From the NCBI GenBank assembly GCA_011109175.1, contig RDEW01000002.1, forward strand, positions 642,621 through 665,946: DNA of 23,326 nt, in the 5' to 3' direction. Origin of the DNA: Dicyema japonicum (taxonomy: Eukaryota > Dicyemida > Rhombozoa > Dicyemidae). Shown here in pieces: positions 1 through 7,671 of the stretch (position 1 is the stretch's first letter; every line of letters starts with the position of its first letter). The notes under the pieces are model-generated. The model was not told where the DNA came from. It made no database searches and saw nothing but the letters and a program-made list of their open reading frames with translations. Both the position numbers and the translations under genes were made by a program.

Positions 1-2
1 TC

Positions 3-651
3 CATTTTATTCATTCCAAGATGATTCTGGTTATAAAAAAAAGATTAAAGAAAAAATCGAAAGTCATAGCTACAGAAGAAAATTTAATGCTAAGAAGAAA
101 ATTTTGCACCAGACTTTCTACAAATAACAGAAGAAGAATTTTGTATTTAGATGAAAGTGGTTTTAATCTCCACACATCAATAAATTACAGATATTCACCC
201 GTAAATGCTGATCCAATTTTATTACAGCCATCATCAAAAAGGAAAAATATGTCATTATGCTCAATTGTGTCAAGAGAAGGTATAGAATATGAAGAAACTA
301 TAAACGGTGAATATAATTCTGAGTTGTACCTCAGATATAAAAAATCTCGGCTTGTTTAACAATAATCTAATATTGATTTTGGATAATTGTTTGATTCACA
401 GAACGAAGACAGCGAAAGATATATTAAATAATTCAGGTGCAGAAATAATCTTTTTACATCCTTATTCTCCGGACTTAAATCCAATTGAGACTTTATTTTC
501 AGAGATAAAATCAGATTTAATTAATATCAGGCCTCGTGCACAAACAAGAATCGAATTAAAAAATAACCTAATGGCTGTTTTGAATAATATAAAAAATTTA
601 ATCAATTATTACTCACATATGTGGAATACCATATATTCAACACTTAATTAA
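3..651 (+). pseudogene. Tc1/mariner-type (IS630 superfamily) DD34E transposase, 5'-truncated and frameshifted
   Basis: This is the catalytic half of a cut-and-paste transposase. The reading frame is open from the window edge, so the N-terminal DNA-binding part lies outside. The first catalytic Asp is in the LDESGF motif (codon at 150). The second is in LDNCLIHR (382) and the Glu is in LNPIETLFSEIK (487). There are 34 residues between the last two, which is the DD34E signature of Tc1-like elements, together with the usual HPYSPDLNPIE block. The first Asp lies in a different frame from the other two: a single-base shift falls between about 320 and 350, so no full protein can be made. The terminal inverted repeats were not identified. 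Family assignment is secure; inactivity follows from the frameshift. Confidence 0.85.
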
Positions 652-677
652 AACGATGATAGTTAGTTTCGTGAGAT

Positions 678-1427
678 CGTCTGATTGAATCTTTCAACAA
701 TCCCTTGACTCTGGGGATTGTTGGGTCGTCCATGAATTTGAATAATTCTGACACTTGACAAGTTTTATGATATGGTAATTCTTGAACTCAGTGCCATTGT
801 CTGATTGCAAGTATTTAAAAGGCCCGTGATCCATAAAAAATTATTCTAATTTGTTGGCCACCTCTCTTCCACTTTTGTTCAGTAGATTCTTGATGGATGC
901 ATATTTTAAATATATATCTACTAAGACAATAACCAAGAAAATGATCATTATAATTCTCAAATCTACAATAATAACTAATAAAGTTTAAACCTTTTTAAAG
1001 ATATTCAGATCAATTAGAAATCTCTCATTAGGAAAATCAGCAACAATATAACTAAAATCGTCATATTGTTTGAGAGCCAGTGCAAACTTTCAAACATTGC
1101 AGTTTTTTTGACGAATAACAGTTCTATTGATAGCGCAAAATCTCCCACGACAAAACGCATCCAGACGTTGTGTCCACAGTGATTTGTCTGGTGAATCTCC
1201 TGATCAATAGTCCTCATTTCTTCTGCACTAGTTAGGGGTATCACAAGTTTGTGAAGTCTGTTAACAGCTTTCAAATAAAGCTTTTCATCAATAACAATAA
1301 AATTTACAGATTTCTTTTTAATTCGGTACCTCATTTGTTTCACAATATTTACATCCTCATTATTAAAGATGGATTTTAGAAGTAGGTACTCTTCATAATC
1401 TTTGAGAACAGTCTTGCTACTAGGCAT
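678..1427 (-). pseudogene. Retroviral-type integrase remnant (gypsy/KRBA2-like), H2C2 plus rve core
   Basis: Reading leftward, the longest open part (1427-1014) carries an H2C2-like zinc-binding stretch, with EIHQTNHCGHNVW near residues 78-90. The integrase core follows in pieces over the next 330 bases. NERFLIDL, near 1020, probably holds the first Asp. VDIYLKYA and SGREVANKLE come next, then LQSDNGTEFKNY with the second Asp. HGRPNNPQSQGIVERFN, ending near 678, holds the Glu. The distance from the second Asp to the Glu is 106 nt, two short of a DX35E core, which matches a small deletion. At least two stops and two frame changes interrupt it. This core is shared by gypsy-type LTR elements and domesticated KRBA2-like genes. 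No RT, protease or LTR was seen beside it. Confidence 0.75.
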
Positions 1428-1701
1428 CAGGTCAAGGTGACAAATTTTTCTAGCGTAAATTATTATTTAATATTAAATAAAAAGTTAGCTAGACAAAAAT
1501 TGGTGTAAATTTTTAATAAAATAATTTAATAATAATTATTAATATTATCGTAGAATTAATCTTTATATCGGAATCTAATAATTTAAAAAATAGAAAAAAT
1601 TATCTAATTGATTCAATATTAATTAAAATGACAGTTATGACAGCAGATGACAGCTGTCAAAAGTAACCTCTGTGTCTCGGAAACTGCTGTGGCTCGCAAC
1701 A
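1428..1701. other. AT-rich intergenic spacer upstream of the GCNT unit
   Basis: No coding potential is visible on either strand. The stretch is very AT-rich and has only short poly-A/T-like runs, apart from the TGACAG cluster listed separately. It ends where homology to the second GCNT copy begins. Confidence 0.5.
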
Positions 1702-1710
1702 TAATATAAA
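1629..1710 (+). promoter_or_regulatory. Possible GCNT promoter elements: TGACAG cluster, 12-bp palindrome, TATA-like box
   Basis: TGACAG occurs three times within about 30 bases. The last copy forms the perfect palindrome TGACAGCTGTCA at 1648-1659. This matches the paired site known for TALE homeodomain proteins of the TGIF/MEIS type. A TATAAA lies at 1705-1710, about 140 bases before the ATG. The TATA-like stretch is shared with the second GCNT copy, but the palindrome lies just outside the duplicated unit. In such AT-rich DNA the TATA match alone carries little weight. Confidence 0.25.
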
Positions 1711-1846
1711 TTGATTATAATAATTCTAATATTTAACATATAAAATGTTATTCTGAAATGGTTTACGTTAGATCATTCTAAAAAAGGGTAATTAGGTCAA
1801 AAAATATTTTTTATTTGCGAAAAAATTAAAGAAATCAAATTTGAGA

Positions 1847-3077
1847 ATGATAAGGATTCGACCAATAAGGTTAACGTATTCGATCTCTTTGGTTAAGGAC
1901 AAAAAGTTTAAGATTTTTTTAATAACTATTATTTTGATATTTTTGACTAACAAACTGACTATGATGAATGTGACATTGATTATCAAGTATAAAACGTGTC
2001 AATTACTATTGAAAGGAAATCATGAAGTGATTTCAAAGTTGAAAGATGAAACAAACAAAGCACGTTTGAGTAATATTCGGGTCACCAACTGTGCTGAACA
2101 CTCAAAATCAAGTAAATATTTTTCATACCCAATCTCTCAAGAGGAGCAAGCTAATCCACTGGCCTACTTGTTGATTGTTTACAGAAACTCGAAACAAGTA
2201 GAACAACTGCTCAGAACAATTTATAGAGCAAATAACCATTATTGTATACACGTGGACAGAAAATCCGATTCAGAGTTTTTACAGAGTATTAAAAATTTCA
2301 CAAGCTGTCTCCCAAATGTGATTGTCGTTAATACTCATGACGTTAAATGGGGGACAATCACTACATTGCTCGCAGAAATAAAATGCATGGAATTACTCTA
2401 CGAAAGTTCGACTGATTGGAAATCCATAATAAATCTAACAGGAGAAGAATTCCCATTGAAATCAAATAAGGAAATTGTAAGAATAACGAAAGCTCTCAAC
2501 GGGTCTAATTGGATGGGGAATCCCAAAATATTACCGTATATTTTGATTTGGGATTATTTCAGAAAATACAGATATGAATACAAGGCTGATAATTTTAGAA
2601 GTGGAATTAAACTATACAAGGCAGGTTTGCATGGTGTCTTTTGTCGGGGATTTGTCGATTTTATATTGAAAAATGAAACTTCTTTTGAATTACTTAAATG
2701 GTTGGAAGGCACAGATATTCCTGATGAAACATTTTATCCAACATTAAACTATAATTCCAAAATTTTGAAAGTTCCAGGATCATTGTCAGGTACTATATAT
2801 TAATATTTGAGCCAACATCAATCCTTTAAAGCTTGAACCACAAATAGGAAATCGCTACAAACAATGGTTTACAGGGTGCTATGGCTTCTTTGTTCGAGGT
2901 GTATGTATTTTGGGAGCACAGGATTTACAATATGCTGTTAATAGTAAAGCTATTATTGCCAACAAATTTCATGCAGATTATAATCCGTCTACTCTAGAAT
3001 GCCTAGAAAATTGGATTCGAATGAAGTCAATGAATCTTAATGATGAGTTTGACGACGACTACTTGGACATTTATTGA
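1847..3077 (+). CDS. GCNT-like beta-1,6-N-acetylglucosaminyltransferase (core-2/I-branching family), two exons
   Basis: The family transfers GlcNAc from UDP-GlcNAc in beta-1,6 linkage onto O-glycan cores or polylactosamine in the Golgi. Joining exon 1 (1847-2789) to exon 2 (2812-3077) gives 402 residues, close to vertebrate GCNT1. A short basic N-terminus precedes a single hydrophobic anchor (about residues 21-33), which fits a type II Golgi protein. The Branch domain (PF02485 type) starts near residue 103. It shows YCIHVD (132-137), NLTGEEFPLK (196-205) and IPDETFY, whose Glu294 corresponds to the catalytic Glu of GCNT1. Exon 2 supplies the conserved GCYGFFVRGVC and ANKF...LECLENW blocks. 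ATG 1847 was chosen because the open frame upstream reaches only a TTG at 1841. The protein ends about ten residues earlier than the second copy (TGA where that copy has AGA). I could not assign orthology to a particular GCNT. Confidence 0.9.
2790..2811 (+). other. 22-nt GT...AG spliceosomal intron in the GCNT gene
   Basis: The sequence after codon-splitting TCA-G begins GTACTATATATT and ends ATTTGAG. It contains an in-frame TAA, and its length is not a multiple of three. Exact removal rejoins exon 1 (ending KVPGSLS) to NINPLKLEPQ and keeps the GCNT frame open for another 87 codons. That exon 2 is conserved family sequence, so a chance frameshift is a poor explanation. It is a phase 1 intron. 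Confidence 0.85.
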
Positions 3078-3118
3078 AAACAGATTATTGTTAAGAATCA
3101 TGTATGACTAACAATTTA

Positions 3119-3124
3119 AATAAA
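3119..3124 (+). terminator. Poly(A) signal AATAAA of the GCNT gene
   Basis: AATAAA lies 42 bases after the stop codon. The same hexamer is kept at the equivalent place in the inverted copy (9270-9275 on the minus strand), which supports function in an otherwise AT-rich 3' flank. Confidence 0.5.
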
Positions 3125-3323
3125 CATAATTTCAGTTCACTGTTGTTAAGGTAAATCAACTGATTTTTCTGTTATATATTTACCATTATTGGTATACTTG
3201 AAATTGTTACTTTATTTTATTTTCCATGACTCTTTTATCAACCATTTGCTCCATTTATTTTTCTCCAACTAAGAATTGTAAAAACTGATGATATAGTTAT
3301 TTAGTAACCTCGACCTCTCTACC

Positions 3324-3506
3324 TCATAGGAGACCGATTTTCCTTAGGAATCCAGCAGCTAGTGATGGACGTTCCATAAATCTCTGATGTTCACGGAGGT
3401 CACGGGTGTTCCCACACGTGCAGGAATTAAATTTTAAAGAAATTTTTCCACAAATTGTTGACCATTTGTAGTCACATTTACATGTACGAATTATTTTTTT
3501 ACCCAT
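3324..3506 (-). other. Short Cys-rich coding-like patch of unknown origin
   Basis: A 60-codon open frame on the minus strand contains CKCDY, a lone Cys and SCTCGN, followed by REHQRFMERP. Its distal third is repeated in decayed form, in the other orientation, at about 8985-9050. There REHKRPMEE and RADRWLKTAGLL can be read in two different frames. This suggests an old coding piece carried along with the duplicated GCNT flank. I do not recognise the family. It starts at a non-ATG codon or internally, and may be a fragment of a mobile element. Confidence 0.3.
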
Positions 3507-3518
3507 ATCAGTTGAACT

Positions 3519-3719
3519 CTATGATTGGGTGAGTAATCCTTTAACTGAGTACGAAATAACTGGAAACGAGCTATCATAAAATAGAACATAATCAATAATT
3601 TTAATAGCATCTTCAAAAACATCAATCAATGAAGGAAATATTATTCGACACCAGAGAATGAAGGTGAAGAATGCAATGACTACTAGTACAATTAATAGTG
3701 TTAAAAATATTTTCTCCAT
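3519..3719 (-). CDS. Possible small single-pass membrane protein, unrecognised
   Basis: From the ATG at 3719 the frame gives 66 residues. The protein is MEKIF followed by a strongly hydrophobic segment (about residues 5-24). After it comes a hydrophilic to amphipathic tail with VFEDAIKIIDYVLFYDSS. This layout fits a signal-anchor membrane peptide. It lies between the GCNT 3' flank and a SINE and has no counterpart in the inverted copy. No family could be recognised. In AT-rich DNA, chance hydrophobic frames are common, so this may not be a gene. Confidence 0.25.
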   Translation of the reverse strand: MEKIFLTLLIVLVVIAFFTFILWCRIIFPSLIDVFEDAIKIIDYVLFYDSSFPVISYSVKGLLTQS

Positions 3720-3731
3720 TTCAATTAATTT

Positions 3732-3784
3732 ATAACATGTCTTTTTAATATTAACATGTCGCATATTAACATGTCTTTTTAATA
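3732..3784. repeat. Three short TTAACATGTC repeats
   Basis: The motif TAACATGTC occurs three times in about 50 bases, twice followed by TTTTTAATA. ACATGT is itself palindromic. It lies just outside the SINE end. Confidence 0.6.
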
Positions 3785-3787
3785 ATA

Positions 3788-4438
3788 TCGCTCCCAACAG
3801 GCAGAAAACACAATTAATTTAAAGCAAAGAATAGTTATAATAGCTAATCGAATGAGAAATGCTCTTCACTTTTTGTTTTCTTTTTGTTCAGTGTATGTCC
3901 TTTATAAACGATTCTGTTCAGCAGTGAAATTCACTGATGACGACGTCAATCGTCAAGCCAAAGCACATTGATGCGTGGAGCATTCAACCGAAATGTGCAG
4001 TATCGAGATTCGAACTAACGACATCAGGACTCTTGCTTGGCAACCGTTACACTGCCCCACCCGGCCACGAAAATCTGAAAATTTATTATTTTAAAATGAA
4101 ACTGTTTTAGAGGGTTTCATTTCTGATTGAACTATTAAAAATAGCATTTAAAAAATTCATGTATCGAATACTGACGTCCTTCACGTATCACTCCACTGTG
4201 GGTTCAATTTTCACGCACTAAATAATTCAATTTTCCTTCATAAAACAATGTCCATTTCACCTTAAAATGGATAAAATTACAATCATCAACCTATATATTC
4301 CCCCTCCTACAAGTTGCTTAATAGGATACAAACCTGACCTCTCTGGGATCTCGCCCTGAAGAAGATAATCGTTAGCCAGGAATCCTCTGTAGTCTGTCGA
4401 AGGGAAATTAGATCAACGAGGAGAGTGCATCTCGTCGT
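3788..4438 (+). repeat. Direct repeat block 1 (SINE plus LINE endonuclease fragment)
   Basis: This block is repeated in the same orientation at about 7672-8325, with scattered substitutions and few indels. It begins near CTCCCAACAGGCAGAAAACA and ends at CATCTCGTCGTA in both places, after which the sequences diverge completely. It joins a tRNA-derived SINE in minus orientation to a plus-strand LINE fragment. Confidence 0.85.
3791..4072 (-). mobile_element. tRNA-derived SINE, copy 1
   Basis: Read on the minus strand, the head has a box A-like stretch (GTGGCCGGGTGGGGCAGTG). Its box B is AGTTCGAATCT (4006-4016). The body follows, with a patch near TCAGTGAATTTCACTGCTGAAC and the tail-proximal AAGTGAAGAGCATT...GATTAGC. 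It ends in GTGTTTTCTGCCTGTTGGGAG. The order and sequence match copies at 7146-7426 and 7680-7957. No acceptor stem pairs, so it is not a tRNA gene. Confidence 0.75.
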
Positions 4439-4440
4439 AC
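4080..4440 (+). mobile_element. LINE endonuclease fragment (family C-like), partial
   Basis: Around 4271 the plus strand reads KITIINLYIPPPTS, the conserved N-x-Y-x-P-P block of the APE-type endonuclease of LINEs. A closely similar block occurs in LINE C near 20705. The rest is out of frame or truncated. In the second copy of this block, downstream endonuclease sequence continues to about 8560; here it stops at 4438. Confidence 0.6.
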
Positions 4441-4452
4441 TCCTTCTCAAAT

Positions 4453-4666
4453 AGATCCTAATCCATTTTTTAATTCACCCTAATTAATCTGAAAATCGGG
4501 AACCGATGTAAAGGTCTCCCTTTTTGTCCCATACTACGTCGAACATGTTTTTGGACGATAGATCCTAATCCATTTTTTAATTCACCCTAATTAATCTGAA
4601 AATCGGGAACCGATGTAAAGGTCTCCCTTTTTGTCCCATACTACGTCGAACATGTTTTTGGACGAT
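4453..4666. repeat. Perfect 107-bp tandem duplication
   Basis: The unit GATCCTAATCC...TTGGACGATA occurs twice back to back (starts at 4454 and 4561), with no difference I can see. No coding potential was recognised in it. It directly follows the end of direct repeat block 1. Confidence 0.95.
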
Positions 4667-4740
4667 ATTAAAAATTTCGTTTTTCCTCCTAAAAGAAGCT
4701 GGTAACTAATTGTTTTAGAATGACAAGTAAGACTAATCAG

Positions 4741-4776
4741 CCCGGACGTGATACTTTACCCGGACGTGATGCTATA
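4741..4776. repeat. 18-bp tandem repeat, two units
   Basis: CCCGGACGTGATACTTTA is followed directly by CCCGGACGTGATGCTATA. Two bases differ. It is GC-rich against the AT-rich surroundings. Confidence 0.85.
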
Positions 4777-4803
4777 CGACAATAACTAACTAAATTTATA
4801 TTA

Positions 4804-5254
4804 GTTAATATTAGAAGATAAGTTTTTGTCGCTGGGTGCTTTACTGACAGATTACAAAGTGGACTTCACGATTCTAAGAAACAAAGTTAATTAAATCAAT
4901 ACCTACATCTCGAGACGTGTTTGTTTCTATAAATAATTTGTTTGTTTTGGCAAGAAACATTGGTTTATTTAATTCACTTTTCAACAAGATTTGTTTCCTT
5001 GTCATCGATCAGTATTGACATCTAAGTTNGTTAATATTAGAAGATAAGTTTTTGTCGCTGGGTGCTTTACTGACAGATTACAAAGTGGACTTCACGATTC
5101 TAAGAAACAAAGTTAATTAAATCAATACCTACATCTCGAGACGTGTTTGTTTCTATAAATAATTTGTTTGTTTTGGCAAGAAACATTGGTTTATTGAATT
5201 CACTTTTCAACAAGATTTGTTTCCTTGTCATCGATCAGTATTGACATCTAAGTT
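4804..5254. repeat. 226-bp tandem duplication of the LINE A 5' UTR, split by an N
   Basis: The stretch 4804-5028 recurs at 5030-5254 with one visible mismatch (TTTAATTC against TTGAATTC). A single N at 5029 marks the junction. The repeated sequence is the LINE A leader, which is also present once before LINE A copy 2 (about 10687-10900). The N makes an unmerged assembly overlap likely. Confidence 0.95.
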
Positions 5255-6081
5255 TTTTTAATTACATCCCAATTCTTGACAGACCGCCACAAACTCCAAA
5301 CATTCTCTTCCTCTTCCAAACTCTTCGTATGCCTGGATGGTACACCTCAACTGGAAACTCGAGATGTTGTTTGTTCCCCTGGATTCTATTGCTTTCTGTA
5401 GATATTGAACAAAACCCTGGACCAAAACCCCTTTTTATTATGAACCTCATTGCTAACGGTATAAAAACAAAGATTCTGGAGTTTCGATGTCTATCATCAA
5501 AACACAAGATGACATTTGCCATATCCAGGAGACGAAATTTTTTACAGAGAGTACAACCCCACTTGTTCCTGGATACAACTCTATCAGAATAGACCGAATT
5601 GGACATGGTGGCGGCTTACTTATCATTATTTAAAGCGGTATATCTTTCCACGATGTGAGCTCGCAAGTGAATGATTTAAATCTACACGACAGGACCGCGC
5701 GACAAATTTATATTGATCTTATTAATGGGTCAGAACATATAATTTTAATCAACATTTACATTCCACTGCCGGGAGCCAGTTTTAATAACTATGTTCAGAA
5801 GCTCGACAGACTACAAGAAATTCAAATGTGTTACTATGTTAAGATTTCAACGCCAAACATCCGCAATGGTTCAGTACCCAGTCGGCAGACAAGAGGAGAG
5901 TCTAATTATCGACTCTTTCGAAAAACTGGTGATTTTGAATCACACGAACATCTTCACAAGGACACCAGTCCGAAGAAATGATAACCCAACCACCCCCGAC
6001 AAATCCTTTGTCTCCTCTAGAATTGCCCCGAAAATTTCATGGAACGTCTCCTACAATTTTCATAATGATCATAATAGTTGA
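5030..6081 (+). mobile_element. Non-LTR retrotransposon family A, copy 1: 2A-like leader and APE endonuclease, 3'-truncated
   Basis: A leader of about 300 bases is followed by ATG 5329. The N-terminal peptide is MPGW..., then a hydrophobic run and a 2A-like motif. The endonuclease follows, spread over all three frames. IQETKF (catalytic Glu type) and PGYNSIRIDRIGHGGGLL lie near 5520-5620. ILINIYIPLPGASFNNY is near 5750. ESLIIDSFEKLVILNHTNIF is near 5900, and the SDHN-type end reads NDHNS near 6072. RT is absent: at about 6082 the sequence switches to a different LINE on the other strand. The order 2A-EN-(RT) and the sequence resemble CR1/L2-type elements. Clade placement is inference. Frameshifts and one stop make it non-functional. 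Confidence 0.8.
5365..5424 (+). other. 2A-like ribosome-skipping peptide, LINE A copy 1
   Basis: Residues 13-32 after ATG 5329 are a hydrophobic stretch (FPWILLLS) ending in V-DIEQNPGP. The core D-x-E-x-N-P-G-P is intact. The usually conserved Gly before the Asp is Val here, whereas the second copy has Gly, so activity may be weakened. In known 2A peptides the bond between the last Gly and Pro is not made and translation continues. Confidence 0.7.
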
Positions 6082-6084
6082 GGG

Positions 6085-7140
6085 AATACTGAATCTCCTT
6101 GCAAAATTCAACGTCCCAGTATTACAGAACCAATTCTTCTTCCATCTAAGTGTAAATTTACAGTTTACTTGTAGACTATGGTTCTTACAAAGTTAACAAT
6201 TCAACAGGTATTCCTGAACAGTCAAATACATGAAATAAAAATTCATGGTCAACAGAATCAAAAGCCTTATTCACATCAACCCAAGCAAACTAAAGGGTGT
6301 TTCCATACTCCTTATTTAAGCATCGATTAATAGGGGATTGTTCCTTAGCGCCCTGACAATGTTTCTTCGTTCCCAGCTGATTGTCAGATAATTGCCCAAA
6401 CAAAACCACATAATCTGAGAGTTTGGAATAAACTCATTTGGTAATAAGTTTATATAATGTTGGCATACACGTTATAGGACGTAAGTCTTTAGAAGTCTCA
6501 CAATCATCCTTTTTAGGAATTAAATAGGTTATTCCAGTATAAAACCAACTTTCAGGAATATATTCCCCATTAATAATTCGGTTAATCTCAGTACATAAAA
6601 AGTGATGTAAAGATTCCATTTTCTTAATAAAAAAAATAATATGACCAATCGCATCCACACGCCTTCCAATCAAGAGCAATTTAATAACATCCAGAATAAA
6701 CTCATTTGTGAACTCTTGCAACATGCCTTTAATACCAGTATTTATTTTACCAACACTTTCATATGACACGTGCATATCTTTTTTTAGACCACATTTTTTT
6801 CCCAAAACGACTACAACCCGTATCATCGAAACCATATAACGTTACTTCATTGCTTGCTGATAGGTTCCGATAAAATCTTCATCGATTTAATTCAAAACAA
6901 CAGTTGTAATTGCCAAAGTCCTTCCTCGAATAATGTACAGCTATTTGCTTTTCTTAATTCTGACAAGGTCACATAATAGAGCCTCAATCCTGACAACCTT
7001 CCCTTTTTTGGCCCTTTTGTATCCATGGGCACAAAGAAAATCCATAACCTATTGTTTTTTAAACACAGCGAGAGCCTGTCTGGAAAAACGATTGACAAGT
7101 TCTATTTCTGCCATCACCTTTGAGATTTTCTTCTCAAATG
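6085..7140 (-). pseudogene. Reverse transcriptase of an R2/R4-like LINE, stop-ridden, truncated at both ends
   Basis: One minus-strand frame runs through almost the whole stretch, with several stops. From the upstream side it reads a linker with AFEKKISKVMAEIELVNRFS. An RT entry region follows with FIKKMESLHHFLCTEI. Then come ITYLIPKKDDCE and LRPITCMPTLYKLITK (near 6440). NQLGTKKHCQGAKEQ (near 6350) precedes motif A, AWVDVNKAFDSVDHEF (near 6280). After a frame change, TGTLNFARRF near 6100 looks like the start of motif B; the YxDD box is missing. The PITC-PT-YKL and QGAKEQ blocks resemble R2/R4-clade elements with a restriction-like endonuclease rather than CR1. That clade call is from memory of motifs. 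It abuts LINE A tail to tail and a SINE at its upstream end. Confidence 0.75.
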
Positions 7141-7145
7141 CATAT

Positions 7146-7426
7146 AGCTGGGTGGCATAGTGGTTAGGTGTCTGACCAAATTGGGTTAGTTCACGGGTTC
7201 GATTCTCGCTGCTGCACACCTGGTGAAAGGTTCCAAGCATCTACGATGCGCAAAGGGCTTGACTAGTGACGCCGTCATCAGTGGAGATTCACTGCGGAAC
7301 TGGATAGTTAAAAAGACATACACACAAGAAAAAGAAAAAACAAAGAAGTGAAGAGCATTCTTTGGTGTCCCTCTACGATTAGTTATAATAACAGTTCTTT
7401 ACTTAAATAAAGTGTGTGTTCTGCAC
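7146..7426 (+). mobile_element. tRNA-derived SINE, copy 3 (plus strand)
   Basis: The head carries box A (GGTGGCATAGTGG, near 7151) and box B (GGTTCGATTCTC, near 7196). A T-arm-like CGGG/CTCG pairing encloses the TTCGATT loop. The body shares with the two minus-strand copies the ATTCACTGCGGAAC patch, GACATACAC, AAGTGAAGAGCATTC, CGATTAGTTATAA and the TGTGTTCTGC end. This is the copy with the best box A. It sits exactly at the broken 5' edge of the R2/R4-like LINE. Confidence 0.8.
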
Positions 7427-7504
7427 GAGCGAAACCCTAGGCATCTTACGTGCTTATGGCAACGCGTTAGTGCTTAAAAAATATGCATATAAATTAAATA
7501 TCCA

Positions 7505-7640
7505 GTACTCCACTTAAAAGTTCCAAATTTGGAAATTACCACATAAAAATTATGCCATTTTCCAAACTACCCTAAAAACCAGAGGTTTCCTCAAAAGTTA
7601 AAGTTTCCCAAGCCCCAAATGGAGGTCATATTGAAATAAT
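7505..7640. mobile_element. Lone pogo-type terminal region (solo end or MITE remnant)
   Basis: This aligns to the outer end of the pogo element at 17275-17400. Shared features are the palindrome TTCCAAATTTGGAA (7521-7534), ATTACC/TG..TAAAAAT, the TTTTCCAAACT...CC.AAAACCAG block and CCCCAAATGGAGGTC. No transposase lies next to it. The terminal bases have decayed (TCATATTGA instead of TGCACTGTA). Confidence 0.65.
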
Positions 7641-7671
7641 ATTCGCACTTTCCGAGGAGCAATATCAGTTT

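Larger units (their letters stand above)
1702..3410 (+). repeat. Inverted duplication unit, left arm (GCNT gene plus flanks)
   Basis: The whole stretch is repeated in reverse complement at about 8980-10692. Homology runs from the upstream region (around 1702), through both exons, the 22-nt intron, the poly(A) signal and the 3' flank, to a short Cys-rich coding-like patch near 3410. The two arms differ by many substitutions and small indels, so the duplication is not recent. About 5.5 kb of mobile DNA separates the arms. Confidence 0.85.

Noticed and set aside
1792-1986. Minus-strand open frame with hydrophobic residues
   Set aside because: It lies opposite the GCNT N-terminus and membrane anchor; the hydrophobicity comes from the AT-rich antisense.
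4000-4072. A functional tRNA gene on the minus strand
   Set aside because: Same reasons as for the plus-strand copy; the head is more decayed and no cloverleaf closes.
4741-4776. CRISPR-like array
   Set aside because: Only two 18-bp units lie directly adjacent with no spacers, in a eukaryotic context.
5262-5606. Open frame on the minus strand opposite the LINE A leader
   Set aside because: It is a shadow of the plus-strand 2A/endonuclease coding region and has no family features.
7146-7220. A functional tRNA gene on the plus strand
   Set aside because: Box A and box B are good, but the acceptor ends do not pair, and a shared non-tRNA body follows that also occurs in two other copies. It is a SINE head.
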